DNA from: Erythrocercus mccallii
Lineage: Eukaryota > Chordata > Aves > Passeriformes > Dicruridae
Reading direction: 5' to 3'
Length of the DNA stretch: 64,000 bases
Assembly: GCA_013397435.1 (NCBI GenBank)
Contig: VZRG01000165.1
Coordinates: 1 to 64,000, forward strand
The notes below the pieces were generated by a model. That model ran no database searches. It was not told where the DNA came from and saw only the letters and a list, made by a program, of their open reading frames with translations. The translations under genes were made by a program, and so were the position numbers. Positions 39,204 to 53,392 of the stretch are shown in pieces (within the stretch, counting starts at the first letter, position 1; the number at the start of each line of letters is the position of its first letter).

Positions 39204-39627
39204 GAGCAAAAGTCTTACAATGGAGCAAAAGTCTTATGATGAGTGGCTGAGAGATCTGAGGTTGTTTAGCCTGGAGAAAAGGAGGCCCAGGGGAGACCTT
39301 ACTGCTCTTTACTACATGAAAGGAGGCTGTAGTGAGGTGAAGACTGTTCTTTTCTCCTGGGTAACAAGTTATAGGACAAGAAGAAATGGCCTCATGTTGC
39401 ATCAGAGGGTATTTAGTCTGGATATTAGAAAGAAATTCTTCACTGAAATGGTGGTCAAGCATTGGAATGGGCTGTGCAGAGAAGTGGTCAAATCACAATC
39501 CCTGGAAGTGTTCAAAAGCTGTGTGGATGTACCATGGTTTCATGGCAGACCTGTCAGTCTTGGGTTAATGGTTGGATCCTATGATCTTAAAGGTCTTTTA
39601 CAACTTTAATGAGTCTATGATTCTATG
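39204..39627 (+). mobile_element. CR1 LINE tail with an uninterrupted 3' reading frame
   Basis: A 5'-truncated CR1 whose ORF2 tail is still open. The plus frame through 39193-39609 gives 138 codons with no stop, carrying 'LFSLEKRRPRGDL', 'SLDIRKKFFTE' and 'VKHWNGL', all typical of the CR1 C-terminus. It ends in 'gagtctatgattctatga'. Text such as 'tggagcaaaagtcttatgat' and 'tggttggatcctatgatctt' marks a subfamily different from the neighbour at 39838. The start includes a 19-bp unit repeated once (39204-39222, 39223-39241; two mismatches). Despite the open frame there is no reverse transcriptase or endonuclease, so it cannot move itself. Confidence 0.95.
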
Positions 39628-39837
39628 AAACTGTTTCGATCAACTATATAGAATGCTTTCATCTTCCTCAAAAGACTGAGGAAGGATGATCAATAGCACA
39701 TCAAAAGCTGTGCTTGATTTAATCTGCTGCATGATCACAGAAACCTATAACACAATTATCATATTGCAGAACTTGTAGTTAGCCTTTAAAATTGTAATAG
39801 TGAGACTGTGTAAGCCAGACATGGACATGCAGCTGCA

Positions 39838-40276
39838 ACAGAGATCTGAAATTGATCAAGGGACTGGAGCATCTCTTTTAAGTGAAAAGGCTGAGGGAAC
39901 AGGGCTTGTTCAACCTCAAAAAGGGATGACTGAGAGAGTCATCAATTTATGCAAGTATCTGAAGGGAGGGTGCTAAGACAATGGACTCAGGCTCTTCTCA
40001 GTCATGCCAAGCAATAGGACAAGCAACAGGGAGAAATTGGAACACAGGAAGTTCCACCTGAATGTAAGGAGGAACTTCTTTACTGCACAGTTGAACCTGC
40101 TCTGTAAGACATTGCCCAGAGAGGTTGTGGAGTCTCCCTCACTGGAGGCATTCAAGAACCCTCTGGGCACAATCCTGTGACTTGTGCTCTAGGGTGGCCC
40201 TCCTTGAGCAGAGAGGTTGGACCAGATGTCCCACTGTGGTCCCTTCCAACCTTACTCATTCTATGGTTCTGTGATG
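39838..40276 (+). mobile_element. CR1 LINE tail of a second subfamily
   Basis: Starts around 'gagatctgaaattgatcaag' and runs through 'ggactggagcatctc', 'gggcttgttcaacctc', 'gaacacaggaagttccacc', 'gcccagagaggttgtgg' and 'gagtctccctcactgg', then ends 'cattctatggttctgtgatg'. This order and wording belong to an older CR1 lineage with a 'ttctgtga' tail variant. No long plus-strand frame survives. It lies in the same orientation as the copy ending at 39627, with about 210 bases of unrelated sequence between them. Frames on either strand inside it, for example 40152-40505 on the minus strand, are shadows. Confidence 0.94.
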
Positions 40277-43200
40277 TCAGTTCCTCACTTTGCTGTGGCA
40301 CATCTGAAACAGAACACCAATGCCATGGAACAGGCCTGCAACATAAGATGTCTGCAAGATGTTTCCTTTCCAAAAGCGGGCGATGGTCCTGTGAGCCTCC
40401 CACACTAGCTCTCTGCAGGGTGGGTAGCAACAAGTAACACATGGCATCAAAGGTCACATAGGCTGTGCTTGAAGGCAAGCTGCTGTCCTTGTAGTTCAGT
40501 AGCAACTAAAGTTTTGAAATGCACTTCCCAGGAAAGTGGAAATGCAATGCCTAAAGGCAACATCACCCTTTTTTCGTTCTAGAAACTGTAGTATTTTTTG
40601 TAGCACAAGGACTCCTCCTTCATTTTGATTGTAATCAATGTGTTGACTTGTAGATAAGATTGATAATTCTGCTTCTCAGTCAATAAATTTCCTAAAAAAT
40701 TTCAGCCTTCTCACCAGGAAATCACTGAAGGTGCAGTTTTGCTTCCTGATTTCTCTGGTAGGCACAAAGTTTCCAGAGGCAATCTATTTGCTCTTCTTCT
40801 GCACTTGCCATGAGTTATTGTGTATGTAGTAATATTTTTTCAGCTGCTTGTGCAGTTATGACATAAAATGGGTCATTGTAGTGGACCTATGTTTTACAAG
40901 CCTTCAAAAAGAATGGGGCATGATGCACATTTATTCAAAGCCCATTCATTCAATATTATTTGATACTTGCAGTATTCTAGACTTAATGCCAACCAGCTGC
41001 TTGCTGGTTCCAGACTCATAAAATACTTGTGAAGTTTTCTGCTCCACTCCTGCTTAATCCTTCTTGCCTCCCCCCTTATCTGCCCTTCTCCTTATCTTCT
41101 CATCTGCTTTTAATACACATACCACCTCTCCTTGAATTTCAGGTCCTTCGCTTTACACTCTTTGGCCAATTATATAAGGCTGGCACAGGGAAAATGTAAC
41201 CAAAATATTTTCCTGTAGGCAAGGCTGAACTCAAAAAGAAGGGTGAAACTTCTTTTTCCACTAGGATATTGGTTCTTGACTGCAGACAGCCCTACTCATA
41301 TCTTACTTATGGCAGATTTTTTTTAAGAGTGGCATTTATTGTTACATGTAGAGCAACTGATAAAGATGCAAATCAGTGAAATATCCTACTGCTTTAAGAT
41401 AGACAGAGCTCCTCAGTGATCTGTGGGCAGGAAATCAAAGTTTCTCCAAAGACCACTTTGTGCCTAGCTCTAAGTCCACAGGAGGCAGAGGGGCAGCCTT
41501 GCAGTGTTTGATTACTTATTGCAAACACAGGTGTTTAAAATCTATGGGTGAAAAATATTAATCTCATACTAGGTAATCTTTTTTATTGTGATTCAAAATT
41601 ACAGAAGGAAAAAGAAATATGTAATTAAGTGGGTGTTTATTCTGTGATAATGAACTGCTTAGAGACAGAAGTTTTCTTAGGACCTATTTGCTGCAGGAAG
41701 CTTAATATAGCAGGTCTAATGCTGTTTAATGAGACTTACACAGATATACCAAATATATTTTAAATACAAAATGAGTACCAATTGAAATATGAAATCCATG
41801 TTTCTTCATTGCAATTTCAGTCACTCATATAATTGAATCTCAATACCTGTATTTGGAATAGCATTGTGGGGTTTGTCTCAGTTCCTCCCTAGGAGTACTA
41901 GCATTATATATATTTGGTTTTAAAATAGATTTTGATGGCATCAATAGATAACATTGAATTTTGCAGAAAAATAAATAAATATTTACCTATTTAAGTGAGC
42001 TCCTAATGAGTTTTATCTGTTGTGAGCAGAATATACATTTGTTTATATATGCTAGAATCATCACATTTTGCAAGGTTGAAAAGTGCTTAACAAATAGTTT
42101 TAATCATTTTTTAAAGCTAAATTTGATTTTAAATATTTGCTTTCTGCCTTAGAGTAATATGCTCATTTCTATGAGGTAGATATTCTAACAGCTCTTACCT
42201 AATAAGGTAAAAGTTGTAAAAAACATGCATTTGAGATTTTGTAATTAAGTACTCAATTTGAGCAGACTTACAAGTGCCAGAGGTAATGATTCTTTGAAGT
42301 TTATCGTTCATAGTAATCTTTTCATACTACAAAAAAGGCAAGTTATACTGTGACCAAACAAAATTAGAACCATAAATCAGATTACCCCCTTGCTTAGTTT
42401 TTCACCAAACAACAGTTCAATAAATCACTCTGCATGGTCTATACATTATGCTTACTGCTTTTCCTGTATCTACATCAGCACAATGGGCCACAGTTATTTG
42501 ATATCTGCAAAGTGAGTTAATGGGTATTTTTAAGAAAAAATAAAAGATAAGAGAGAGACAATTTTTACTATTTTAAAAGCCGTTTTCAGATGATATTGGT
42601 TTGGAGAATATGAACTGGCTGTCGCTGTGCAGCAGGAACAAGCATTAAATCTCTTCATTGTCATGCTTCTACAGATATGGTCAGTGACTGGCTGCTACCC
42701 TAAGCAACAGGGCCAGCTTCACCTATCTGTGAAGGTTAAACTGTGTGATTCCTTTAGGTACACCTGGAATGAAACACCTACCTATTCCTTTGGAGCTTTT
42801 TGTATGTGGAATGTTCCTATTGATCTCTGGTTCCACTGGTAGAGCTGGTCCATGACTGTACTCTCCCTCTTCCATTTTGCAGTCTTTCACAAATGATTAG
42901 CGTGCTTGCATTTCCCCTATCCTTGCAACACAGCCCTGCATAAAATCCTGCATGTTTTGGCTCACATTTTTTACAAAATGCAATACATCTATGCATGTGT
43001 TTTACTGGTATGGTCTAGAGGCAGCAGGAGTGATCTGCAATGCTCAGTGAAAAAGAGAGTTTAGATAGCGTTGGAAATGGTGTTGCAGCCAGAATCAAAG
43101 ATCCCTTTTCTGTTCTCTGTGCTTCTAACTGTAAACAAATTGCAAAGACCTCAAATTTGACTGTCAATAAGGAGAGTTGAAAAATGACTGTCTTTCAACC

Positions 43201-46200
43201 ATCCCAAGGTAATAATAATGGATAAAAAAATGAATAAATAAATTAGAATTGGTCCTTGATGCATTGTTGAATAGATCCCTTGTCTCTTGACTCTATTTCA
43301 GTGCTTTTATGTTATAAAGTTGGCATCTCTAAATGCAGGAGATACAACCTAAGTACAAGCTGAAATGATGAATACCTTGGTGTTGTAAATTTACATTCCT
43401 GCTTTTTGAAGCTGAGTCATTAAAACTACTTGGCATGGAATATTTTTTATTTATAACTACTGATTTTATGTGGGTACTTTTCTGAAATCAAAACTATTCT
43501 TATGAACAATGATTGTGACATGGCTTTTGTTGGAAAGGTACCAAGGTGGAGCTTGAGACTATACAGTAGTTTAGCACTTGCAGGCTAGCAAATATTAATA
43601 ATATGAGCTATAACTCATTACTATCAATCACTACTCATGACGGTGGTAAATTGTTTATCTAGATTACAGGAGATCCTTAATCTGCAGTTGTCAAAGCAGG
43701 GACTTGTATGGTGATTTTGCATGTCTTCACTTAAGGTCTTTGGATTACAAAGAATTTTTTGTCTTATGTGCTTTCACAAATGTTTGTGAACAGACCTAGA
43801 TTTCATTCTGTATAAATTTTTAAACATTTAATTCTAGAAATACTTCACAAAATTTAGCTTATGTTTTCTGTTAGATTTATCTGGAAAGTGTCTCAAGAAA
43901 GAGACATTATAGATACTGTGAAAAAATGGAACATATTCACCTCTCTGATATGCATTTTGACTTATTGAAGATATTTATAACCAGAGATTAGAGTATCAAA
44001 CAGCCTGAACACCCTCTATTTTGTAAAATGCTTTTTGTTAACTACACTACTTTATAACTAAGCTTTTTTATGAACTACTCAGTTGTCTTCCCTTTGCTTT
44101 AGAAATGAGCCAGGAAGCCAGGAAGTCACTTACTCTTGGTTTGGTCCTGGCTGGAAATAAAAGCCAAGAGTGTGAAAGAGCTGACCTGTGTTTCATAGTG
44201 AGACTTCTTGTGTTGTACTGGGTATGCTAAATATTGGTATTATTCATAACCATTTTTTAACCTTGGACTTCAGAATGTCCGGGGTGTAGGCTTCACAGAT
44301 TCCTCTTCTGTCTCACAGCCATTTCCCATAAACTGATTTCTTAAAGAATACATGATCCCAGTCAACAGCTGTCCTGTGATGTTCTTTGCTAAAGAGGAAG
44401 AGTGGAACCTATCAGCAATCATCACTTCCATTGCATTATTTTAACCTTTTAATACAACACATAATATAAATGTTTATTTATAAGACTCCTTTTTGGTGCT
44501 TACTTGGGAAACATGGATATGTTGACATTTACTGATTAATGTAAACTAATTTTTACAGTCCTTTTGTAGGAACTTCTTCATGACCAGAAGGTAACTCAGT
44601 CATTTGAGATTTTAAATTAATCATTTCTAATGAGACTTTGATCACTGTGATCTCTTCAGGATAAAAATTTGCTGGCTTCAGATTTTAGGTCTGTGTCCTA
44701 AATGCACTGTCATGATTCAAATGTTTGGCACAGTGTTGCTGCATACAAAACCAATCAAGTTTATTTACCAGGGTGTCAGTATCACTCCTTTCCCTAGTGT
44801 TAGATTTTTTCTTTAAATATCAGAAGTTTATAGGTTTTCTCTTTAATATAGTATGTTATTTTACACTGAGAGCCCCAAAATATGTGAGCCATAAGAATGA
44901 ACAATTCACAAATGTACAATGCAGCAAATTATTAGTGACATTGTATATTCCTGCTAGGATTATAATGTACTAGGTGGGTTGAGCTTAAAACTGTCTGGGT
45001 ATGGAAAGGATTCTTTATCCTTATTTTCATTTTTTCATCTATTTGTATAAGGCAAAAGACTATCAATTATACCTTCCTGAGAAAAAAAATAATATTGTTA
45101 GTGAAATAATTTTAAAAACAAGAGATTTTGTTGTCTAATATTGCCTAGATTCTTAGGTACTTGACTTTTTATCTCCCAGTCAGTCACCATGAGCCAAAAG
45201 TGGCCTAAAGGCTTAGATGTTCCAGTGGTTACTCCAGCACAATCTAATCTGTGACCTCTATCCCTTTGGTTTTTATAATGTCCTTATAAAAACATAATAC
45301 ATTTAAGTATGCTTAAAGTGCTACTGGCTATAATTAAAGTTCTGTCAGCCTTTCCATTATAAATCCCTCTTTTCAAGGTTTAATATCTCAGCGGTTTCAA
45401 TTCCCACTGGGCTAAACTTGATACAGAAGCTGTCAGCATGAATGCAAATCCCTCCTACCTTCAAAAATATTTTCAATTCATAAAGTTGCTGGTTTTTATT
45501 GTTACAGTCCTACAGATTGCAAGAGCATTTCTGATAAGATCCCTTCCCAAGACCCCTCACACTGCCCTGTCTCATCTTACACAAATCAAGACAAAAATGT
45601 GTCCTAACTTTGAAATGCATAGACAGAATGATGGAGTTACTTTTTTCCGTGTTTTAGGCTATAGTTAGAGTGCAGCTTCTACACATGTCGAAAACTGCTG
45701 ACTTCAGGTTAGATCCCCAGACTCCTCCAGACTGCATCTGCTAGTATGTGGAAAGCAAAGTTAATCTCCTTGGCCATAGAGCAGTATATCATACATCTAC
45801 CATTCCCATCTTTATTTCTAAATACTAGACTGGATTTGCTAAACCATTGATTAAAGGGAAATAGGTGGCTCTTGAAGAAATTAGTAGATACCCTCTTTAA
45901 TGAATTCCTCAGTCTGGGGACTGCCATACCATCTTCGATATTGTATTGCAAATTGTATTTTTAGATAAGAATAACAGTTCTTGATCTTCAGTGTCTTCGA
46001 AACCAATGTGCCTCATGCAGAGTGCCTTGGAACTGGCCTAGACCAGAAATAAAACAGTTGTCAACAGTTTCATGATCTTTTAACTTTACTGATATCCACT
46101 TGTCAAGCCATTGTAGAATATTATATATAAAAAGCATTGGAGTTTCTCAGTTTCCTGGAGATGAAACATGTTCATTCTCTTAGGTTTGAACTCCTTCATA

Positions 46201-46730
46201 GGCTCTCAAACAATTGATGCTGTAATCGAAAAATATTGCACCATAATTACTTGTTCTCTTCCATTCTGGGTCCATGAATATTACATTTCTGAACAACAAA
46301 TGTACTTCGGCTTCTCTCCTTCTCCACTCTAGGCTTGTGACTAGAGTATATTTCTGGAAGGAGAGGTGATTTATGGGACTAAAGACTTCAGAAATAGAAG
46401 TTTGGTCATCCCATTCTGGGTAACTGCTCAAACTTTGGGATCTTAAAAGATAGGACCTGTCAATGTGGAGGAGATCAGGGTTTGGAGCTCAGTTTCACAA
46501 CCAAAAATCTCTCACTGAATCTGCAGTATGTTATCACATACACAGATTTTAAAACTATTTTTCTCTGGTGTCCAACTGGCTTCCCTTGGCATGCCAGTCA
46601 TGAGTTCTGCCGCTCTGAATCCCGTTCTAGGCAGTGTGTTCAGAGAGACACACCAATGAACAAGGATTCATGGTTATCTGTGTAAATTTAAATTTTAACA
46701 TTGTAAAAGAAAGAAAAATACCCTATTTTG
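40277..46730. other. Large unannotated AT-rich region
   Basis: About 6.5 kb with no recognisable gene, RNA or interspersed repeat. Open frames are under 90 codons. The stretch 41570-42560 is especially AT-rich and evenly mixed, with no periodic repeat. Confidence 0.55.
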
Positions 46731-46764
46731 GTGTGTGTATATATATATATGTATATATATATAC
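46731..46764. repeat. (GT)n/(AT)n compound microsatellite
   Basis: A short GT run passes into two blocks of alternating A and T separated by one 'gt'. It explains the Tyr/Ile-rich run in the plus-strand frame 46634-46945. AT blocks of this kind can extrude as hairpins. Confidence 0.93.
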
Positions 46765-48225
46765 TTGTGAATGCACCTTGATATGCACTTACATGCTTAT
46801 ACACATGTACTTTGGAGCATGCTTTGCCTTAGAGTTTGTTTACGCTATGGTAGATTTGAAAAGGGAAAACAGTCAAAATAACTCAAATGTTGTCATGTTT
46901 CTCCTTTGTGATTGTCTTAGATCTAATATGGACCAGCAGCTTTGACTAAAACTTTAGACTAAAATGAAGAGACTACTTGTTTGCAGAAGAACATCACAAT
47001 TTTCTTGCACTGCAAGTCAGGATATTTTCATAAATTATAATTTACTAGCCAAAATCCAGTACTTAGTGTGTTGTAGAAAAAATTATCTCTGAAAAATAAT
47101 AGAATATTCTGTTAGAACCCAAAGGTATCTGACATTCCTGAATAAGAACTTGAACTAGGCTCATATGTGGAGCCCAAATTAGCTGGAGAGTAGCAGTGGT
47201 AAGAGAAAAAGATGCAAGAGATGAAAAAGCATGCACCATAAAATAGTAAGGAGTGAAAATGAGTCAGAGAGATGGTCAGGCCAGTTAGAACTAATGCTAG
47301 TTAAATCTCAAATAAAATATGCAATGAAGAAAAGTTCAGCGTCCTACTTTTGTGAAAGAAAAGTTGAATGCAAAGTGTTGCTTTTGGTCTAGCACAGCCC
47401 AATGCCAGAATACATAGGCACATTGTCTGCTCAGAAGCCTACAGCTGTTGTGCTTTTCACTTTGGTTCACTTGAGTTCCTTTGTCATTCAGGTGCATTGC
47501 CTTATTGAACTAAATCCCCATGTATTTGGAAGTCACTGAAAAGAGGCTACATTTGTAGGCATTCTAACTGTGCTTGTTATTGTTTGTGACTTGAAGTGGA
47601 TTCATAAGATGGTGGAATAAAATATTAATGAAAATGCATTGGAAATGTGTTAAAGCAACCATTTCTGAAATATCTAAAAAGAGAGCTTTTTTTGAGGGGA
47701 AGGAAGCAATTTAGTTTCAGTTTTTAAATATATTTATATACATATAAATATAAACATAAATGCACACAAACAAATGCACAGCCTTCTAAACAATTATATT
47801 TTTAATGTATCCTTAGAAATCCAGCTGCAATCATAAATATTTGTTAAAAACTATATCATTTGATTTGATGGATAGATTAATTTTGTATCTGAAAATAATT
47901 TAATAATCATCATAGTATTGTAAGGAATGTACTACACCAAACATGTTGGATTTTTGTAAATCTCTTTCATATTGGCAAGAGCTAACAAAGATGCATACTT
48001 CTATTACAGGATTTACACAATGCTAAATATTTTTAGATTGATTTCAGTAGAAGTACTCAGCTGCAACTCTTGCAAGAATCTCAAGAGAATCTAGTTTAGC
48101 AGTAATTTTATACAAGTAAAAAACCCCAAGAAATGCAATAGAATTCGAGGATTTAATCTGTTTGCCTTTTAACCTTTATGAAATGTTAGACTTCGCATTT
48201 TCAGTGTAATAAATGATTTGAAGAA

Positions 48226-48247
48226 ATGTAAATCTAATGTAAATCTA
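48226..48247. repeat. 11-bp tandem duplication
   Basis: Two perfect adjacent copies of 'atgtaaatcta' in AT-rich sequence. Confidence 0.85.
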
Positions 48248-51200
48248 ATATTTTTTCTTTTAACAATTGATTCTGCTTTAGTAATTTTGAATCCCTTTCA
48301 TACAAATTGTGGAAAGAGGAGTAACATGAAGGAAATGATCAAGTGGTTGTGCACATATTATTGTTTCAACTAGTTTTTCTGTTACTTGCAAATGTAAGTG
48401 TGTTAAACTAGAATAATGCACATCAAAGTGACCCAGAGCTCAGCTCTATCCAGCCTTTTTACTTCAGCAAAGATCTAAACATTTGTCTCCTATGAGATAA
48501 AATACACAGTAAGACAAGGACACGCCAGCTCATACAGAACCTAGCAGGAGAAGCTCTCTTTTATTTTATGAGGCTTTTGTATTTGAGGGAAAGTAGCTGG
48601 TAGCCAGTAAATGTTATATTTCTCCCATGCTGTCTTTTCTCATATCTGTATTTTCACAGCGCAATCTTCATTTACTAGAAAAAACAACAGAAAGATGTTT
48701 TGCAGGGAGCAGGCAATGAGGCCAAGAATTTAATTTTTGAGCTTGGATCCAAACTCAGATATGTTCCCCAATTCAGCTCTTACCCACATTAATAAACATC
48801 TTTGCCAAGGCTATGTGATGCCCATCTGGGCTCTTGGCCCTCCTGTGGGCAGAGAAAATCTGGGGTAAAGTCGTGACTGTTAGCTTTATTCTTTCTGTAG
48901 CACAACTAGATCAATGTCAAGTCAAGGGCTCTGGTTTTTCAAGAAATAGGAAAAATAATAAAGTTTTTATTTCTCCTGTTTCAGCTCTATGAGCTGTTGG
49001 GCACAGATGAATTAGCTCACAACAGCTGAGAAGATAAAGTTACCAACTGAGATAAAGTCTGTTTGCTCAAAGCCCTACATTGAGCTGTGCCTTTTCTGTG
49101 GGCATATATGGTCACTCTACAGGGACAGCTATGTACCTTACCCCCTTTAGTCCTTTTTAATCTGCCCTTTATGTGTGGCTGAAGAGGCTCTGATGTTACA
49201 CATTTCTATAAGTAAACCTGTCACATTAGGGCATGAGCTTACATGCTCTGTATAGAAATTTATTGTGATTAGGATTTTTCTAGAGAATACAGTTTGTAGG
49301 ACTGTGCTTCTAATATTTCATTTCTGCTGATCCTGTGCAGTGTGGGAAAATTGAATTCTGCCTCATTCCCAAATAACCTGAAAGTTTATCTGGTGCTCTT
49401 AAATCTTGCAGCTGTTCATGGTTTCTGTGCAATCATTTACATGGTATTTATCACCATGGTGGCACAGTGTCTTACCAGTGTGTGTGTCCAGAAGATCACT
49501 GTGATCATAATTCTGGGTCAGATATTTAATAGTTACCAAGGTTTTCGAGATTTTCCAGATAAGACAATGTAAGAGATAATAAACTGAGAAAATGTTTTTC
49601 TCTATATATCCTCTGAAGGCAATTTGGTTTTTCAAATTACATTTATGATAACACTGAACAAAAAAGGGCATGATGAATTTTAACACTGTTACTAGAAACA
49701 ATAAACAATTTTTGTTGTTCTAAATCCATGGTGGAAAAGAATCAGCCAACTTCTTTTGTTTGCCCTTAGGTCATGGTAAAGTGTTGTAAGGCTCACAATA
49801 TAAAACCGGCAATGAATAAGCAACTGAGTAATTTCTTTCGTGTTTCTAGAAATTAAAAGTTTTATTTTCACCAGGCTAATTTTTACCCTCCATTTATTCA
49901 CTTAAATTTCTCTCTGACAGAGAGGGCTTCATAGCTTCATAGATGGCTGCATTTTTCTGAGAGACTATAGAAAACTGCATCTGCAATTTTTATTGTAAAC
50001 TGCCATGAAACATAAGGTTTGGCTTACTAATGAAACTGCTCACAGTTTGCTAAGGCATAAAGAGGCAAAAAGCATGAGGAAAAACAAAGTTGTATGGAGA
50101 CAGACTCTATGCCTGGATTAAAAAAAGGAGTAATAAAAGAGTAAGAGAATGTTTTCAAGAGAAAACAAAGGAAAAAGCATAAAAACTCAAAGGAAAATAA
50201 AAGGTATAAGTTATCACACAAAAGAGAAGGGCTCAGGTCAATTTTTCAAACCTTCGTAGAGTGGAACCAGCTTTAATCACACAAAAATTTTCTCAAAACA
50301 AAAGGTATTTTTCCTTAAACCAAATGATAGACTGCTCCATGTCAGATTTACCTCTCATGCTACTGTTGGATTTAGAGTGCAACAAGAACAAAGATTTAAT
50401 GTAAAACTACACAGATATAATTAAATAAGTCCTTATTTGCAAATTTGCTTTTCAGTTAGGAAAATCACACTGGCATTATTTGGTCATTATGATTGTACAA
50501 CTTTACATTGCATTTCACAGCATAATATTTACAAGATAGAGTACGGTAAGGAGTCAGATTTCTTGGGGTTTTTTTGTAAAATATTTTGCAGCTCCTTTGA
50601 AGTTTATATTAAATGCTTAAAATCAATTCTACATGGTCTGAAAATTAGGAAAAATATTTTGTTGGCATAAAATTCCTTATTCTCTGAAAATTACAGCAAT
50701 AATGAGAGATATGGTGCCTTGAATGCTAGTTTCTCATCACATCCTTCTGCACAGCCTTGGTGTAGTACCTGAGCTCTCCCATTCTCTCTAGAAGAATTCA
50801 GGCATTCTTTCTCCTGTCTTTTCCATTTAATGTTCTTACCTTGACCTTGCTACAATTTTGAGGGTATGAACAGAAAAGAAAATTATCACAGTGTTACAAA
50901 TGCATTTAAGACCCCTCCACTTTTCCATGGTGCACAGGTTACATACATTCTATCATGGATAAGGTGCTATACCTTTAGCTCACTAAGCTGTGTTTACTGT
51001 TGAGAGAAGGTACAAGCACAAAAGGCTACCATGAAGTGGCAGGTGCATGGAGAAGCATTTGCATTCTATCATTTTTCACTGATTTGCTACGTGTAAGCAC
51101 TTATGATGGAGGCACCTTTGCCACTGCTCCTGTGAAAGGGACTCACCAAAGATCCAGGGTCTTTCAGGTTGCTCTTATAAGAAGGCTTTTAATCTTAGAA

Positions 51201-53352
51201 TCGTGTTTCTCTTTAACGCAATTCTATTCTTTCAGTTTTTGAAGTAGAAAGAAACAGCAGACCCCGGCTCATAAGTTTCAATTTATTTTAGTAAGCAGCC
51301 TCCAAAACTTTTTCTCTGTAGACTTTTTTTTTCTAGGGTGTCCTCCAGCTCTCACTGGACCCATGCTCTCTTTCAGCACCTGAATCAAGCACTTCATGTA
51401 TGTTTCAACATGTTTCAATTTCACACATTGAGAGATTGAATTCTTGAGCAGACCTGGTGAAATGGAGTGTGAGCAGGTGAGAGAGAGAAAGGAAAATGAC
51501 ATGAACCTGTGTCTAGCAGCTATGTTCAAGGAAGCTTGGTCTTCATGACCCCAGAATGTCAGAGTGAGAGCAGGTCAATGGAGAGGCCAGCAGCTCCTCT
51601 AGCCCCAGACTAAAGCAATGTGCAGATGTTCTCCTGACCTAAAGGCAAGCATACCCACTGCCGTGGGGACTGTGCAGCAGCAGTAGATGTTAGCCATGGA
51701 CTACTGAGTCACCACTTCAGCTGCTTTGGATTCCAGATGTGTAAGTCTGTGGGTTTAGTGAGGGAGGACAGAATTTTCTTCACTTGTTGGTGGTTCAAAA
51801 AGCCACTGTGGTGGTTCAAACCCAAGGAGAATTGGATTTTGCATTTAAAAAACAGGGAAGGAATTATGAGTTTTAGCATACTTTTGACCATTCTGTTCAA
51901 AATGAGTTAATTAAACTCCAGAGATGAGGAAGACCTATTGAAATGTTGGGAACATTGACCTTTTCCTTTGACTGTCACTTTATTTAAATAATTCCAGGTT
52001 TAATTAACTGACTTAGAATGAATTGATAAAGGGTTACTGTCACTTATAATTTCTCCTCTTTGAAATGCAACAGTTATGTACGATCTCTGTATCCTCTTAT
52101 AGTAGCCCTAATTATTAAAGTGAATAGTTTTAAAAGTTGAGGTTTTACTTTTAAATGTCTAATAACTGGCCTATAAATACTGCTGGAAACATGGGTAAAT
52201 AAGACTTAACATATACATAAACACACATATGCCTGCATACATGATGGTCTAAAACTTTTGTCTAGATCAGTCACTCAAAATTTAGGATTCTGTTGAAGAT
52301 GTACATAAATATACAGAAGAGATGTTGGCCTTTTGGAATAAAGATTAAAAAGTCTCAGCTTCTTCATCTAGGTAACAATCCTAGCTTAACATCCTGTGAG
52401 TTGAGAAATGCCTTTAAAATACCTAAGAAAATAATTCAGATCTGTTGGTCAAGATAGTCCATAGGTTGAAATTACAACTTTATCTGAAAAAACCAAATGT
52501 TTCTTCTTTTTAACTTTCTCATTTTAGTATACTCTCAGTAATCTTTAGCTGGTAAGCCAAGGAATGATAAAGAAAAATTCATTACTCTTGAGAAGTGGAG
52601 GAATATCTTTCCAGAACCAATGAATGATGCCGCCTTGGGGTATTGTGCACTGAGACTGGCACAGTTCTGCTGGCAAAGACCTATAGGATATAGTAGCAGC
52701 ACAACTGCCCATATTCCAGTTTGATGTAGCTCACTTTCTTAATACAAGACTGTAAAATGCTGTTAAACTGGTTTCACTGATATAAATAATATTCACAACT
52801 GTTCCCAGGTAGGGATCCTGATACCATGCACTGCCAAAGAAACCTTAATGAAGACTTGGCCTAAGGTAGCAAACTAAAACATACATTATTAACTCATATG
52901 CTGCTGAAATCCACACTAGAAGCTCTGTAGTCTTTGTCTGAATCTCTAAGCTCAAGCAGTACAGTAATTTTGTGGGTGGTAGATAACACCATTGCAAAAG
53001 ATGTATCCAGAAGCGAGACATAAAAGGACCCAAAATATGTAGACACTCTTAAAGCTGGTTGCTCCATCCAGAGTGAAATTCTGTGGCCTTGTGTGAAAAG
53101 GGATGGCTCACAGCTCTTCCCATACTTATGATAGGCATACTACTGGGATGCCTGTCAGCTCAGGAGGATTGAAACTAGAAAAATTGTTCTTATGCATATG
53201 TAAGTAATTTACAGAAAGCCACATCTGAACATGTCAAATCTATTGCATTTTTACTGAGTACACTGCTAGTGCAGAGCCATGAACTGGGTTCTTTTGGTGC
53301 ACATTCAGTAAAAAATTGTCTAAATATCCTTCTGTGATTTGTCTATGCTGCT

Positions 53353-53392
53353 AAAAAAAAACCCCAAACCAACAAAAAACAACAACAAAAAA
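53353..53392. repeat. A-rich low-complexity run
   Basis: Consists of A runs broken by C ('aaccccaaaccaacaaaaaacaacaac'). Probably a degenerate simple repeat; no retroposon body was seen on either side. Confidence 0.75.

Noticed and set aside
38894..39250. 118-codon frame with a hydrophobic start, as a secreted or membrane protein
   Set aside because: The hydrophobic run is Phe/Leu from T-rich DNA, the frame runs into a CR1 element, and no domain is visible.
44105..44165. Minus-strand microexon of 17 bases between 'tttatttccag' and 'gtaagtgac'
   Set aside because: Such short segments between chance splice words are frequent in AT-rich DNA, and no neighbouring exon was found.
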